Part shown: positions 1 through 9,252 of the stretch, in pieces
Layout: each line of letters starts with the position of its first letter
How positions within the stretch are numbered: position 1 is the stretch's first letter
From: a bacterium
GTDB lineage: Bacteria > Pseudomonadota > Alphaproteobacteria > Rhodobacterales > Rhodobacteraceae
NCBI GenBank assembly: GCA_016124195.1
Contig: WGOE01000006.1
Span: 1 to 64,000 of the forward strand
DNA: 64,000 nucleotides
Direction of reading: 5' to 3'
The notes under the pieces: model-generated
Database searches by the model: none
Told to the model about the DNA's origin: nothing
What the model saw: only the letters and a program-made list of their open reading frames with translations
Program-made: the position numbers and the translations under genes

Positions 1-2
1 CG

Positions 3-464
<462 letters not shown>

Positions 465-473
465 GAGGGCAGC

Positions 474-878
474 ATGGCAGGCACGATGCAATTCGACCTG
501 GTCAGCCCTGAAAAGCGCTTGGCCTCGATGACGGTGACCGAGGTGATGATCCCCGGCGCCGAGGGCGATCTGACCGCGATGGAGGGCCACACGCCCGTCA
601 TCGTGGGCCTGCGCACCGGCACGCTGCGTGTCGTCAATGCCGAGGGCGTCAAGTCCTTCGTTGTGACCGGCGGCTTTGCCGAAGTCACCGGGTCGAGCGT
701 GTCGGTCCTGGCCGAACGGGTGATCCCCTTCGAAGAGGCCACCGGCACCGTGATCGACACGATCCTGGCCGAGGCGCGTTCGCTCGCCGCCGCGGCCCTG
801 CCCGAAGACAAGGACATGGCCGAAAAGAACGTGGCCGATGCCCTGGCGCTGCATGATGCGATCCTCAAGGCCCATTGA
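474..878 (+). CDS. atpC: F1F0 ATP synthase subunit epsilon
   Basis: 134-residue epsilon subunit, the regulatory stalk protein of F1 that rotates with gamma and limits ATP hydrolysis. The N-terminal beta-sandwich starts with the typical FDLVSPEKRLAS and contains the family stretch MIPGAEGDLTAMEGHTPVI (about residues 25-43); a short C-terminal helical part follows. The ATG at 474 is preceded by a purine-rich AGAGGG. It is the last gene of the atp operon, being followed directly by a strong intrinsic terminator. Confidence 0.96.
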   Translation: MAGTMQFDLVSPEKRLASMTVTEVMIPGAEGDLTAMEGHTPVIVGLRTGTLRVVNAEGVKSFVVTGGFAEVTGSSVSVLAERVIPFEEATGTVIDTILAEARSLAAAALPEDKDMAEKNVADALALHDAILKAH

Positions 879-896
879 CCCTGACGTGACTTGAGT

Positions 897-932
897 GGAA
901 AAATGCCCCGCAGCCGTGGGGCATTTTTGTTT
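897..932 (+). terminator. Intrinsic terminator of the atp operon
   Basis: GC stem ATGCCCC / GGGGCAT with loop GCAGCCGT, preceded by five A and followed by a T-rich run (TTTTTGTTT). It begins about 20 bases after the atpC stop codon and is a textbook factor-independent terminator for the plus strand. Confidence 0.9.
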
Positions 933-988
933 GTTGACATTTTCTTGACCATTTTTTCCGCTAATGGGAGCGGAAAGGCGAATTGGAC

Positions 989-1339
989 ATGAAGCGACTA
1001 TCTTCAGGCAAAATCGGCATCGACCAGGGCAGCAAGGTCTTGTTTTCAGACTTCGCCGACGGCGGTGTCATGTGGACAGGGCAGGGCAATCGGGAAAGCC
1101 GGCATGCGATCACCTTCGCCGAGCCGTTTCTGGACGGTCCGGCGGTGATGGTCGGCATCTCGATGTGGGACATCGACCACAAGCACACGCAGCGCGCCGA
1201 CATCACGGCCGAAAAGGTCACGCGCAAGGGCTTCGATCTGGTGTTCCGCACCTGGGGCGACACCCGCGTCGCCCGGGTCCGCGCCGATTGGACGGCGATC
1301 GGCGCCCTGCGCGATGATGAGGACTGGGATATCGACTGA
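989..1339 (+). CDS. H-type lectin domain protein
   Basis: About 116 residues. The C-terminal two thirds match the H-type lectin fold (the sugar-binding domain of snail agglutinin and discoidin): ITFAEPFLDGPAVMVGIS, then DIDHKHTQRADI and GFDLVFRTWGDTRVARVRADW. Small proteins with this single domain are common in Rhodobacteraceae; their ligand is unknown. No signal peptide is visible, so it is probably cytoplasmic. I chose ATG 989, ten bases after GGAAAGG; a TTG at 983 would add two residues. The gene stands alone after the atp terminator and faces prs. Confidence 0.75.
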   Translation: MKRLSSGKIGIDQGSKVLFSDFADGGVMWTGQGNRESRHAITFAEPFLDGPAVMVGISMWDIDHKHTQRADITAEKVTRKGFDLVFRTWGDTRVARVRADWTAIGALRDDEDWDID

Positions 1340-1388
1340 TCCGGGTCGCATGGGCAATTGGCCCGCCCCGGGATTGCCGCGTGACTTG

Positions 1389-1413
1389 GGTAGGATGGGC
1401 AATCTGCCCATCC
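1389..1413. repeat. Palindromic repeat, family A (copy 1)
   Basis: GGTAGGATGGGC, then AATCT, then GCCCATCC: an imperfect palindrome found in near-identical form at 8084, 18875, 33930/33987 and 54090. Here it lies between the convergent lectin gene and prs. A degenerate relative (ATGGGCAATTGGCCC) lies about 40 bases to the left. It behaves like a REP-type element; a role as a bidirectional transcription end is possible. Confidence 0.75.
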
Positions 1414-1432
1414 CCGGAACGGGCCGCAAAGC

Positions 1433-2452
1433 CTAGCTGCGCAGGTACATGCCCTCGTAGATCGGCACCAGCGTTTCGGTCTCGAACAGCGACGACACCG
1501 AAGTGCCGTTCCAGATGTTCAGGATGGCCTGGGCGAACATCGGCGCTGTCGGCACGATGCGGATGTTGGTGGCGTTTCTGACCTCTTCGGTTGGCTCGAT
1601 GGAATCGGTGATCACCAGAGATTTCATCACCGAGCCCGCCACCCGCGCCACGGCGCCCTTCGACAGGACGCCATGGGTGATGTAGGAATGAACCTCCCTG
1701 GCGCCGCTGTTCATCAGCAGTTCGGCCGCCTTGCACAGCGTGCCCGCCGTATCGGCGATGTCATCCACGATGATGCAGGTCTTGCCCTCGACATTGCCGA
1801 TCACCGTCATCTCGGCGACCTCGCCCGCCTTCTCGCGCCGCTTGTCCACGATGGCCAGCGGCGCCTCGATCCGCTTGGCCAGTTCGCGCGCCCGCGCCAC
1901 GCCGCCCACATCGGGCGAGACGATCATCACATCCGCCATCTTGCCGCGGAAATGATGCTCGATGTCCAGCGCAAAGATCGGCGAGGCGTAAAGGTTGTCC
2001 ACCGGAATGTCGAAAAAGCCCTGGATCTGCGCGGCATGCAGGTCCAGCGTCAGCACCCGGTCGATCCCGGCCTCGGCGATCATGTTGGCCACCAGCTTGG
2101 CCGAGATCGGCGTGCGCGCCTTGGACCGGCGGTCTTGCCGGGCATAACCGAAATAGGGGATCACGGCGGTGATGCGGTCGGCACTCGACCGGCGCAGCGC
2201 GTCGCACATGATCAAAAGCTCCATCAGGTTGTCATTCGCCGGGTTCGAAGTGGGCTGGATGATGTACATATCCTCGCCCCGCACATTCTCGTAGACTTCG
2301 ACGAAGATTTCCTGATCGTTGAAGCGTTCGATCCTGGCGTCCACCAGATTGACCGACATGCCGCGATGCATCGACATGCGCCGCGCGATCGATTTGGCAA
2401 GGGTGAGATTGGCGTTGCCGGAGATCAGCTTCGGCTCGGTGATGACGGGCAT
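1433..2452 (-). CDS. prs: Ribose-phosphate pyrophosphokinase
   Basis: 339 residues, normal length. Makes 5-phosphoribosyl-1-diphosphate from ribose 5-phosphate and ATP for purine, pyrimidine, histidine, tryptophan and NAD synthesis. Visible family motifs: FGYARQDRR at residues 101-109 (ATP loop), the catalytic flexible-loop region with KRR at 204-206, and the PRPP-binding [10 protein letters not shown] at 230-239. Transcribed alone on the minus strand, convergent with the lectin gene. The ATG at 2452 starts the conserved N-terminus ([13 protein letters not shown]). Confidence 0.97.
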   Translation of the reverse strand: MPVITEPKLISGNANLTLAKSIARRMSMHRGMSVNLVDARIERFNDQEIFVEVYENVRGEDMYIIQPTSNPANDNLMELLIMCDALRRSSADRITAVIPYFGYARQDRRSKARTPISAKLVANMIAEAGIDRVLTLDLHAAQIQGFFDIPVDNLYASPIFALDIEHHFRGKMADVMIVSPDVGGVARARELAKRIEAPLAIVDKRREKAGEVAEMTVIGNVEGKTCIIVDDIADTAGTLCKAAELLMNSGAREVHSYITHGVLSKGAVARVAGSVMKSLVITDSIEPTEEVRNATNIRIVPTAPMFAQAILNIWNGTSVSSLFETETLVPIYEGMYLRS

Positions 2453-2582
2453 GAGGTATCCTTGCGCTCGGGGAGGGCCGGGGGCCTGCGTGACGGATTC
2501 GTGACGTTGACACCGCTTATCAACCTTCTAGGGTCTTGCAAAGCCAAGGAGGGGCATCCTTGGCCTCGGGGGGGTGCGTCAC

Positions 2583-3191
2583 ATGGTGCAGGTCGACTAT
2601 TTTTTCGCGACAGTGTCGCCCTGGTGCTATCTGGCCGGCGACCGGCTGGAACAGACCGCCCGACGGCACGGTGCAACCGTGCGCTATATCCCGGTTGACG
2701 CAGGCGCGCTCTTCGCCCGGACCGGGGGAAAGCCCTTGGCCGAACGTCACGACAGCCGCAAGGAATACCGGCTGCAGGAACTGCGGCGCTGGTCAAGACG
2801 GCTGGGGATGAAGCTGGATCTGCAGCCCTTCTATTTCCCGGTCAACCCTGCGCCGTCGTCTTACGCCATCCTCGCCGCGATCCAGGCGGCCGAGGTTGGC
2901 GGCGGCGGCGACCTCGCCGGCCTCGTCCAGGCCTTTCCGCGTGCCGTCTGGGCCGAGGGTCGCAACATCGCCGAGGACGAGGTGGTCAAGGCAATCCTGG
3001 CCGAGCACGGCTTTGACCCCGCGATTGCCGACCGCCACATGATGACCGCCGCCGACAGCTATGTCCGGAACCTTGAAGAGGCGGTGCGGCGTGGTGTATT
3101 CGGCGTGCCGTTCTACATCGTGGGTGAAGAGCGGTTCTGGGGTCAGGACCGGCTTGAGGACCTAGACCTGCATCTGGCCGGAAAGCTCTGA
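2583..3191 (+). CDS. 2-hydroxychromene-2-carboxylate isomerase family protein (DsbA/GST-kappa fold)
   Basis: 202 residues of the thioredoxin-like HCCA isomerase family, glutathione-dependent enzymes best known from naphthalene degradation (NahD). The start motif YFFATVSPWCYLAG matches the family's N-terminal active-site region, with Ser15 as the probable glutathione-activating residue, and the ending has the typical GVFGVPFYIVGEERFWGQDRLEDL. ATG 2583 lies 8 bases after a G-run; a GTG at 2574 is less likely. The hydrolase gene starts one base after its stop codon, so the two are probably co-translated. No other aromatic degradation genes are nearby, so the true substrate is open. Confidence 0.85.
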   Translation: MVQVDYFFATVSPWCYLAGDRLEQTARRHGATVRYIPVDAGALFARTGGKPLAERHDSRKEYRLQELRRWSRRLGMKLDLQPFYFPVNPAPSSYAILAAIQAAEVGGGGDLAGLVQAFPRAVWAEGRNIAEDEVVKAILAEHGFDPAIADRHMMTAADSYVRNLEEAVRRGVFGVPFYIVGEERFWGQDRLEDLDLHLAGKL

Positions 3192-3192
3192 C

Positions 3193-4014
3193 ATGCCTGA
3201 AGACATGGCTCTTGCGGCGTTGCCGCCTCATCGCAGCTGGATGCGGGGCGGACCGCGCCCCGTGCTGGCGCTGCACTGCTCGCTCGCCCATTCCGGCGCG
3301 TGGAGCGGGCTGGCCGCGCGGCTGCAGGGCGTGACCGTGACCGCCATCGACCAGATGGGCCATGGTGCGGCCGAGGATTGGGACGGGGTCAGCGACCTGC
3401 ACGGTGCGGCGACCGAGGCCGCGATCCTGATGGCCGAACGGCTGGGGCAGGGGGCGGGCATCGACCTTTTCGGCCATTCCTTCGGAGCCACCGTTGCGCT
3501 GCGGATGGCGCTGGCGCGGCCGGATCTGGTGCGCAGCCTGACGCTGGTCGAGCCGGTGATCTTCGCTGCCGCCAAGGCCTGGGATCCGGCGGTCCATGCG
3601 GCCTTCCGCGCCCGGCATCTTGAATTTGCGCGGCTGATCGGTGCCGGCCAGCGCGAGGCCGCGCTCCGCGTGTTTCACGGAGACTGGGGCACCGGAGAGG
3701 CGCTTGACGCCCTGCCAGCGCGGACCCGCAGCTACATGCTGGACCGCATCCACCTGATTGAGGCGCAGAACCCGGTTCTTCTGGACGATGCGGCGCAGAT
3801 GTTGCGACCGGGCGGGCTGGAGGCGGTTGAGGCGCCGGTTCTGCTGATCGACGGGGCCAAGAGCCCGCCCGTGATCGAGGCCGTGCAGTCCGCGCTTGCG
3901 GCGCGGCTGCCACGGGTGCGCCGGGTTTCGGTGCCCGGCGCGGGTCACATGGTGTCGATCACCCATGCGGCCGAGATTGCGCCAGCCGTGCAGGCCCATC
4001 TGGACGCATGCTAG
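3193..4014 (+). CDS. Alpha/beta hydrolase
   Basis: 273 residues. The nucleophile elbow GHSFG (about residues 94-98) gives the catalytic serine, the oxyanion region is LHCSLAHSGAW, and the late GAGHMVSITH supplies the histidine. It resembles small soluble esterases and carboxylic ester hydrolases of Rhodobacteraceae; the substrate cannot be read from sequence. It follows the HCCA-isomerase gene with a one-base gap, so the pair forms an operon. Transcription is convergent with the aldolase gene and meets a conserved-loop hairpin. Confidence 0.85.
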   Translation: MPEDMALAALPPHRSWMRGGPRPVLALHCSLAHSGAWSGLAARLQGVTVTAIDQMGHGAAEDWDGVSDLHGAATEAAILMAERLGQGAGIDLFGHSFGATVALRMALARPDLVRSLTLVEPVIFAAAKAWDPAVHAAFRARHLEFARLIGAGQREAALRVFHGDWGTGEALDALPARTRSYMLDRIHLIEAQNPVLLDDAAQMLRPGGLEAVEAPVLLIDGAKSPPVIEAVQSALAARLPRVRRVSVPGAGHMVSITHAAEIAPAVQAHLDAC

Positions 4015-4071
4015 GGGCGGCTGGGGCGCCGCAGCCGCCGGGCGTTTCGCACCCCGGCAGCCGGACCTCAA

Positions 4072-4092
4072 GCGGGGGTTTCACACCCCCGC
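4072..4092. repeat. Conserved-loop hairpin, family C (copy 1), between convergent genes
   Basis: GCGGGGG - TTTCACA - CCCCCGC, a 7-bp GC stem with a 7-base loop, between the stops at 4014 (plus) and 4128 (minus). Copies with different stems but the same loop occur at 13003 and 37259. There is no T-run directly after the stem, so it is not a classic terminator, but its location fits a bidirectional 3'-end structure. Confidence 0.6.
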
Positions 4093-4127
4093 ACCCCCGT
4101 GGGATATTTATGAACAGATGAACGAGG

Positions 4128-5159
4128 TCAGGGTTTCAGCGCGGCGAGGAGCGCATCGACATCCTCGCCCGTGGTGGACCAGCTTGCGACGAGGCGGGCG
4201 CCCTCCATCCCTTCGGGCGCGGGCATCGCGTAGTAGATGGCGCCGCGCGCCTCGGCCCTGGCATTGGTCCCCTTGGGCCAGGCTGGGAACAGCATGTTGG
4301 CGGGGGCGGGATGCAGAAGCCGGGCGTCGGGCACCTGCGCCAGACCCTGGACAAGACGCGCGCCCATCGCATTGGCCCGGCGGGCGAGGTCGAGCCAGAG
4401 GCCATCGGTCAGGTAAGCCTCCATCTGGGCTGAAAGGTAGCGGTGCTTGGAGAAGAGGTGGCCGGCGCGTTTGCGGCGCAGTTCGAACTCCCAGGCCTTG
4501 GCCGGATCGAAGAGGACGACGGCCTCGACGCCAAGGCAGCCGTTCTTCGTACCGCCCAGCGACAGAACATCGATCCCGGCCTTCCAGGTCATCTCGGCGG
4601 GTGTGGCGCCGGTGGCGACCAGCGCATTGGCAAAGCGCGCGCCGTCAAGGTGGCAGGGCAGGCCGAGGCTTCGCGCAAGTGCGGTCAGGGCCGCGATTTC
4701 GGCCGGAGTATAGACCGTTCCGGCCTCGGTCACATTGGTCAGGGTCAGCATGCCGCGCTGCACGCCATGCACGCCCGAGACGCCCACCCGGGACAGGGCG
4801 GCAGTCAGGGTCGCGGGCGTGATCTTGCCATGGTCGCCCGCCACCGGGATCAGCTTGGCGCCGGCCGAGAAGAACTCTGGCGCGCCGCATTCGTCGGTGG
4901 CGACATGGGCCTCGCCATGGCCGAATACGGCGGCCCAGGGCGGGGTCAGCATGGCGATTGACAGGGCATTGGCGGCGGTGCCGGTGGCAACCAGATAGAC
5001 CTCGGCCTCAGGCGCCTCGAAAAGGGTGCGGATCAGCCACTTGACCCGGGTCATGATCGGGTCGGCGCCATAGCTGCGCGCATAGCCGTCATTGGCACGG
5101 GTCAGGGCGGCGATGATTTCGGGGGCGGCGCCAGAGCCGTTGTCGGAGGCAAAGAACAT
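4128..5159 (-). CDS. Low-specificity L-threonine aldolase family (PLP enzyme)
   Basis: 343 residues, fold-type I beta-eliminating lyase family. Cleaves L-threonine or L-allo-threonine to glycine and acetaldehyde in characterised members. The PLP lysine lies in LSLGGTKNGCLG (about residues 204-215), and PCHLDGARFANAL carries the PLP-binding Asp and Arg. The N-terminus FFASDNGSGAAPEI is typical. Its ATG overlaps the stop of the upstream YcgN gene by one base (TGATG), indicating translational coupling. The split between threonine aldolase and related lyases is by overall similarity only. Confidence 0.87.
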   Translation of the reverse strand: MFFASDNGSGAAPEIIAALTRANDGYARSYGADPIMTRVKWLIRTLFEAPEAEVYLVATGTAANALSIAMLTPPWAAVFGHGEAHVATDECGAPEFFSAGAKLIPVAGDHGKITPATLTAALSRVGVSGVHGVQRGMLTLTNVTEAGTVYTPAEIAALTALARSLGLPCHLDGARFANALVATGATPAEMTWKAGIDVLSLGGTKNGCLGVEAVVLFDPAKAWEFELRRKRAGHLFSKHRYLSAQMEAYLTDGLWLDLARRANAMGARLVQGLAQVPDARLLHPAPANMLFPAWPKGTNARAEARGAIYYAMPAPEGMEGARLVASWSTTGEDVDALLAALKP

Positions 5160-5608
5160 CAGGGGGTCTCGTCTATCACATATTCGTCCCAGATTTCCTC
5201 TGGCACTTCGATTTCGGACACGGTCCAGCCGCGCACGGACATGCCGGCGCGGTGCGTGCTTTCGGGATCGCCGGTCAGCAGGGGATGCCAGTCAGGCAGG
5301 GATTTGCCCTCGTAAAGCAGCCGGTAGGCGCAGGTGCGCGGCATCCAATAGGCGATCTTGGGCAGGGTCTTGGGCGACAGGCGCACGCATTCCGGTACAT
5401 ATTGGTGCCGCGTTTCGTAGTTGCGGCAGCGGCAGGTGTCGCCGTCCAGAAGCTTGCAGGCCACGCGGGTGAATTCGACCTCGCCGGTGTCTTCGTATTC
5501 CAGCTTGTTCAAGCAGCATTTGCCGCAGCCGTCGCAGAGCGCCTCCCACTCGGTCGGGGTCAGCTTGCTCAGCGGCAGGGTCCAGAAGCGGGGGCGAAGG
5601 TCACTCAT
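5159..5608 (-). CDS. YcgN family cysteine-cluster protein (UPF0260)
   Basis: 149 residues with the family cysteine cluster: CDGCGKCCLNKLEYEDTGEV near the N-terminus and CKLLDGDTCRCRNYETRHQYVPECVRL in the middle; the spacing of the cysteines suggests metal or Fe-S binding (CxxCxxCC pattern). The biochemical role is not known. First gene of a two-gene unit with the threonine-aldolase-like gene. Confidence 0.88.
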   Translation of the reverse strand: MSDLRPRFWTLPLSKLTPTEWEALCDGCGKCCLNKLEYEDTGEVEFTRVACKLLDGDTCRCRNYETRHQYVPECVRLSPKTLPKIAYWMPRTCAYRLLYEGKSLPDWHPLLTGDPESTHRAGMSVRGWTVSEIEVPEEIWDEYVIDETP

Positions 5609-5644
5609 GCCCGCACAGTGCCGGGAATTGCGCGGGAAGGGAAG

Positions 5645-6562
5645 TCAGGAAAGCAGCGCGCGGGCCCGGGCGCAATCGGCGGCCATCTGGTCCATCAGGG
5701 CGGGCAGACCGTCGAACTTCATCTCGGGGCGCAGGTAGTCCACGAGTGCGACCGAGAGATGCTGGCCGTACAGGTCCGCGTTGAAATCGAACAGGAAGGT
5801 TTCAAGATTGGGCTGGTTCAGGCCGAACATCGGGCGCACGCCAAGGCTGGCCGCGCCGATGTAATGGCCCTTCTGCGGGCCGGTCAGCACCTCGACCCGC
5901 ACGGCATAGACGCCGAGCCGCGGCAGATGCAGGCCCGCAACCGACATGTTGGCGGTCGGATAGCCCAGGGTGCGGCCGCGCTTTTCGCCATGGATCACCT
6001 CGCCGTCGATGCGGTGCCAATGGCCCAGCATGGCGGCGGCGTCCCGTGGACGACCCTCGGCCAGGGCGGTGCGGATCGCGGTCGAAGAGATCTCGACCCC
6101 GCCCTGCTGCACCAGTTCGGCCACGGTGACCGCAAAGCCGAAGGTCTGCCCAAGCGCCACAAGGTCCTGCGCCTTGCCGGCGCGGGCCTTGCCAAAGCAG
6201 AAATCCGACCCGACCACGACATGGCTGACCCCAAGGCCCGCGGCCAGAATGTCCTGGGCGAAAGCCTGCGGCGACAGGCCGGCCAGCGCCTTGTCAAAGG
6301 GCAGTTGGTAAAGCTCGGCGACGCCCAGCTTGGCCAGCCGGTTGGCGCGTGCCTCTGCATTCATCAAGCGAAACGGTGGCGCATCGGGATTGAAGACTTC
6401 ACGCGGATGCGGCTCGAAGGTCACGATTCCCAGGGGCGCCGTGCCGCGCGCCAGATCGATCACCGCCTGATGGCCAAGATGGACGCCGTCGAAATTGCCC
6501 ATGGCAACGGAGGCTCCGCGCGCGTCAGGTGCAAGCCCTTGCCAATGCTTGTGAATCCGCAT
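5645..6562 (-). CDS. ribF: Bifunctional riboflavin kinase / FAD synthetase
   Basis: 305 residues, normal length. The N-terminal nucleotidyltransferase half has AMGNFDGVHLGHQAVI (about residues 20-35, the HxGH site) and makes FAD from FMN; the C-terminal flavokinase half begins near HGEKRGRTLGYPTANM and phosphorylates riboflavin. Cytosolic cofactor synthesis. A second flavin gene, the riboflavin importer ribN, lies 8 kb away under an FMN riboswitch, whereas no riboswitch is visible before ribF. Minus strand, 28 bases downstream of the MaoC gene, so co-transcription is likely. Confidence 0.95.
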   Translation of the reverse strand: MRIHKHWQGLAPDARGASVAMGNFDGVHLGHQAVIDLARGTAPLGIVTFEPHPREVFNPDAPPFRLMNAEARANRLAKLGVAELYQLPFDKALAGLSPQAFAQDILAAGLGVSHVVVGSDFCFGKARAGKAQDLVALGQTFGFAVTVAELVQQGGVEISSTAIRTALAEGRPRDAAAMLGHWHRIDGEVIHGEKRGRTLGYPTANMSVAGLHLPRLGVYAVRVEVLTGPQKGHYIGAASLGVRPMFGLNQPNLETFLFDFNADLYGQHLSVALVDYLRPEMKFDGLPALMDQMAADCARARALLS

Positions 6563-6590
6563 CTTACCCCGGGTTCGGGGGCAGCCCCCG

Positions 6591-7034
6591 TCAGTCGAAC
6601 TTGCGGCTGGGCGCCAGAACCAGCGCCTCGCCCTTCAGGACAACGGTATTGCCCACGGCGCAGAGGGTTTCAAGGGTCACCCGGCGTTTGGCATGGTCGA
6701 TGGCCAGGACTTTGACCTGCGCATCCAGAAGATCGCCGGGCCGGACCGGCGCCATGAAGCGCAGCGACTGCGACAGATAGACCGTGCCATGGCCCGGAAG
6801 CTGTTCGCCGATCACCGCCGAAATCAGGCTGGCGGTCAGCATGCCATGCGCGATGCGACCTTCGAAAATTGTCTCGCGGGCGTAGTCGTCGTCCAGATGC
6901 ACCGGGTTATGGTCGGTGGAAACCTCGGCGAAAAGGGCGATGTCACGATCGCTGACCCGCTTTTGCCGCGAACGGACCATGCCGACTTCGATATCTTCGA
7001 TGCAGATCGTGCCGGGCGCGTGATTGTCGAGCAT
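6591..7034 (-). CDS. MaoC-like (R)-specific enoyl-CoA hydratase
   Basis: 147 residues, single hot-dog domain. The hydratase signature is visible in DHNPVHLDDDYARETIFEGRIAHGMLTASLISAVIGEQLPG: Asp and His of the D-x(4)-H catalytic pair lie here. Such proteins hydrate enoyl-CoA to (R)-3-hydroxyacyl-CoA (PhaJ type) or act as unspecified MaoC dehydratases. Upstream of ribF in the same direction. A well-formed promoter lies at 7099-7127. The physiological substrate is not inferable. Confidence 0.87.
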   Translation of the reverse strand: MLDNHAPGTICIEDIEVGMVRSRQKRVSDRDIALFAEVSTDHNPVHLDDDYARETIFEGRIAHGMLTASLISAVIGEQLPGHGTVYLSQSLRFMAPVRPGDLLDAQVKVLAIDHAKRRVTLETLCAVGNTVVLKGEALVLAPSRKFD

Positions 7035-7098
7035 GATTCCCTCCGGGTTGCAGCAAATCTACGCCATGCCGCAGCGCAGCGCAATCCGTCACGCAATA

Positions 7099-7127
7099 AT
7101 TATGCTGAATTTACGCCCGCCATGTAA
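7099..7127 (-). promoter_or_regulatory. Predicted sigma-70 promoter of the MaoC gene
   Basis: Reading the minus strand: -35 TTACAT (7127-7122), a 17-base spacer, -10 CATAAT (7104-7099), about 65 bases before the MaoC start. The -35 hexamer overlaps a small inverted repeat GTAAC-TTT-GTTAC (7124-7136) that could be an operator. Confidence 0.45.
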
Positions 7128-7132
7128 CTTTG

Positions 7133-8008
7133 TTACCGCAGTTTTGCGATCGAGAAGGTGGCCGACATCTGCCGCGCGATCAGCCACTTTTCCAGCAGGC
7201 CCTTGTCCGGCGCATTCGGGTCCGGCCCGAATTCGGTCGCCGAGATGCCGCCGGTGACGAACAGCGTGTCCAGCCCCTCGGCCATGCCGCCTTGGATGTC
7301 GGTGCCGATGCCGTCGCCGATGCACAGGATCTGCGGGTTGCGCCCGCCGCCCAGCTCGCCCAGACGGCGCCGGGCCAGATCGTAGATCGGCGGATGCGGC
7401 TTGCCGAAATACATGGTCTTGCCGCCCATCTTTTCGTAATCCGCCGCGAGCGCCCCCGCGCAGTAAAGCCGCTGGGCGCCATAATCCACGACGATATCGG
7501 GATTGGCGCAAAGCATGGTCAGCCCGGCAGTCTTGGCCCGCATCAGGGGCAGCCTGTAGTCGGCGGGCGTCTCGGTCAGGTCATGGGCAAGGCCGGTGCA
7601 GATCATCACATCGGCCGCCTCGGCCTCGACCCGCGTAATGGCGGCAGGGGTCAGGTCGGCGGGCAGGTCGGTGAAGAAGGGCTCGTCCTTGGTGGCACCC
7701 ACAAAGAAGGCCCGGGTGCCGAAGGTGCCAGAGAACAAGGCATATTGCGTGGCATCGCCCGAGGTCACCACCTCGTCCCAGGCGTCGCGCGGCACGCCCA
7801 TGCGGTCCAGTTGCGCCACCACGCTGCCGCGCGGGCGCGGGGCGTTGGTCAGAAGGATGACCTTGCCACCGCCGCGCCGCAGCGCCTGCAGGGCCGCCAC
7901 CGCCTCGGGGAAAGGCTGCTTGCCGTCGTGCAGGCAGCCCCAGAGGTCGCAGAGCACCGCATCATAGCGGCGGGCAATCTTGGCGAGGGAGGAGATCAAC
8001 TCGGTCAT
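7133..8008 (-). CDS. HAD-superfamily phosphatase, subfamily IIA (TIGR01459 type)
   Basis: 291 residues. HAD motif I is YDAVLCDLWGCLHDG (residues about 15-29), motif II is ILLTNAPRP, and the C-terminal motif is CIGDGIGTDIQGGMAEGLDTLFVTGG. This matches the NagD-like group found across alphaproteobacteria. Sugar phosphates or nucleotides are likely substrates; none can be named. The start was set at ATG 8008, which has AAGGG upstream and places motif I at the usual distance; an upstream ATG at 8098 would add 30 residues lacking family similarity. Confidence 0.85.
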   Translation of the reverse strand: MTELISSLAKIARRYDAVLCDLWGCLHDGKQPFPEAVAALQALRRGGGKVILLTNAPRPRGSVVAQLDRMGVPRDAWDEVVTSGDATQYALFSGTFGTRAFFVGATKDEPFFTDLPADLTPAAITRVEAEAADVMICTGLAHDLTETPADYRLPLMRAKTAGLTMLCANPDIVVDYGAQRLYCAGALAADYEKMGGKTMYFGKPHPPIYDLARRRLGELGGGRNPQILCIGDGIGTDIQGGMAEGLDTLFVTGGISATEFGPDPNAPDKGLLEKWLIARQMSATFSIAKLR

Positions 8009-8083
8009 GGACGGCCCTTGCTGGCATGGATGGTGCGACACGGAACACCCGCGGGCCAGACAAACTTCCAGCCCGCGGGAAAG

Positions 8084-8107
8084 GGTAGGATGGGCCATGG
8101 GCCCATA
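8084..8107. repeat. Palindromic repeat, family A (copy 2)
   Basis: GGTAGGATGGGCCATGGGCCC followed by ATA: the family A element with its centre changed to a perfect CCATGG-type core. It lies between ppaC and the HAD gene, which run in the same direction, so this copy is not at a convergent junction. Confidence 0.7.
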
Positions 8108-8117
8108 CTGGGGGGCG

Positions 8118-9038
8118 TCAGAGCTTCAGCGCCGGGATGATCTGCTTCTTGCGGCTCATGATGCCGGGCAGGACCACGGTGTCGCCGGTGACCTTCACGC
8201 CGAACGACGCCTCGGCCATCTGCTTGACCAGATCGTTCGGCACCAGAAGTGTCGCCTCTTCCTTCAGGATGTCGATGACGAACAGCAGGACCTGATCCGC
8301 GCCGTCTTCCTTGGCCACCCCCGGCATCGACGCCATCAGCGAGGCCTTGCGGTCCAACAGCACCTTGGGCGCCGTAGTCTCCAGAACCGAGACGCGCAGT
8401 TCCTTGCCGGCCACGTTGTATTCCTTGGAATCCATCCGCAACAGCGCCGCGTCCGAGAAGGCCGAGACGTCGGATTTCGCCTCGAACAGCGCGGCGGCCA
8501 GTTCGGGGATCGACACGCGCAGGTCGGCGGCCAGTTGTTCGGCCACGGCACGGTCATGCGGCGTCGTGGTGGGTGAGCGGAATTCCAGCGTGTCCGACAG
8601 GATGCAGGACAGCATCGCCCCCTTGATCGCGCGCGGCGCCTTGGCCAGATCGGCGCCCATCAGGTCACGCAGGATCGTCGCGGTGCAGGCCAGCGGGCGG
8701 ATCGTGATGTCGATCGGCGTCCTGGTCTTGAGGCCGCCCACCAGCATGTGGTGGTCGATGATGCCCATCACATTGGCCTCGTTGATCGAGGCGGGCAGTT
8801 CGGCCGGATTGTTGGTATCGACGATCACCACGCTGTCAGAGGCCGCGACATCGGAAATGATCTCGGGCTTGGGCAGGTCCCAGTGGCGCAGCACGAAGGC
8901 CGCCTCGGTGTTCGGCTCGCCCAGAAGGCAGGGCTTGGCCGGGGTGCCCTTCACTTCGCTCAGGTACCAGGCCCAGATGATCGGCGAGCCGGTCGAATCG
9001 GTGTCGGGGGATTTGTGGCCGAAAACCTTGATGGTCAT
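8118..9038 (-). CDS. ppaC: Manganese-dependent inorganic pyrophosphatase
   Basis: 306 residues, family II pyrophosphatase of the DHH phosphoesterase superfamily; hydrolyses pyrophosphate and so pulls biosynthetic reactions forward. Metal-binding motifs: FGHKSPDTDST (residues 6-16), VDTNNP, the DHH motif in GIIDHHMLVGG, and the C-terminal SRKKQIIPAL that closes over the site. The start at 9038 gives the conserved N-terminus MTIKVFGHKSPDTD. The frame continues open upstream on the minus strand but that part is not protein-like. Family II enzymes are less common in proteobacteria than family I but known from this family. Confidence 0.94.
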   Translation of the reverse strand: MTIKVFGHKSPDTDSTGSPIIWAWYLSEVKGTPAKPCLLGEPNTEAAFVLRHWDLPKPEIISDVAASDSVVIVDTNNPAELPASINEANVMGIIDHHMLVGGLKTRTPIDITIRPLACTATILRDLMGADLAKAPRAIKGAMLSCILSDTLEFRSPTTTPHDRAVAEQLAADLRVSIPELAAALFEAKSDVSAFSDAALLRMDSKEYNVAGKELRVSVLETTAPKVLLDRKASLMASMPGVAKEDGADQVLLFVIDILKEEATLLVPNDLVKQMAEASFGVKVTGDTVVLPGIMSRKKQIIPALKL

Positions 9039-9252
9039 GGGGAAACCTTTCCGTGCTGATTTTGCGCGGCTTATAGGCGCGCGGGGGGTATTTGTCACGC
9101 GGTCCGCGCCCTGACCGGCGGATCTGACGCGCCGCGGCGCAAGGGGCCGGGCCGCTGCCTTGCTTGCGAACCGGCGGGATCTTGGGCATCCTGACCGCTG
9201 CATTTGAGACTTGTCCGTGTTACAGGCCGCAGTCTGCGGAGTTGGGTCGTTC

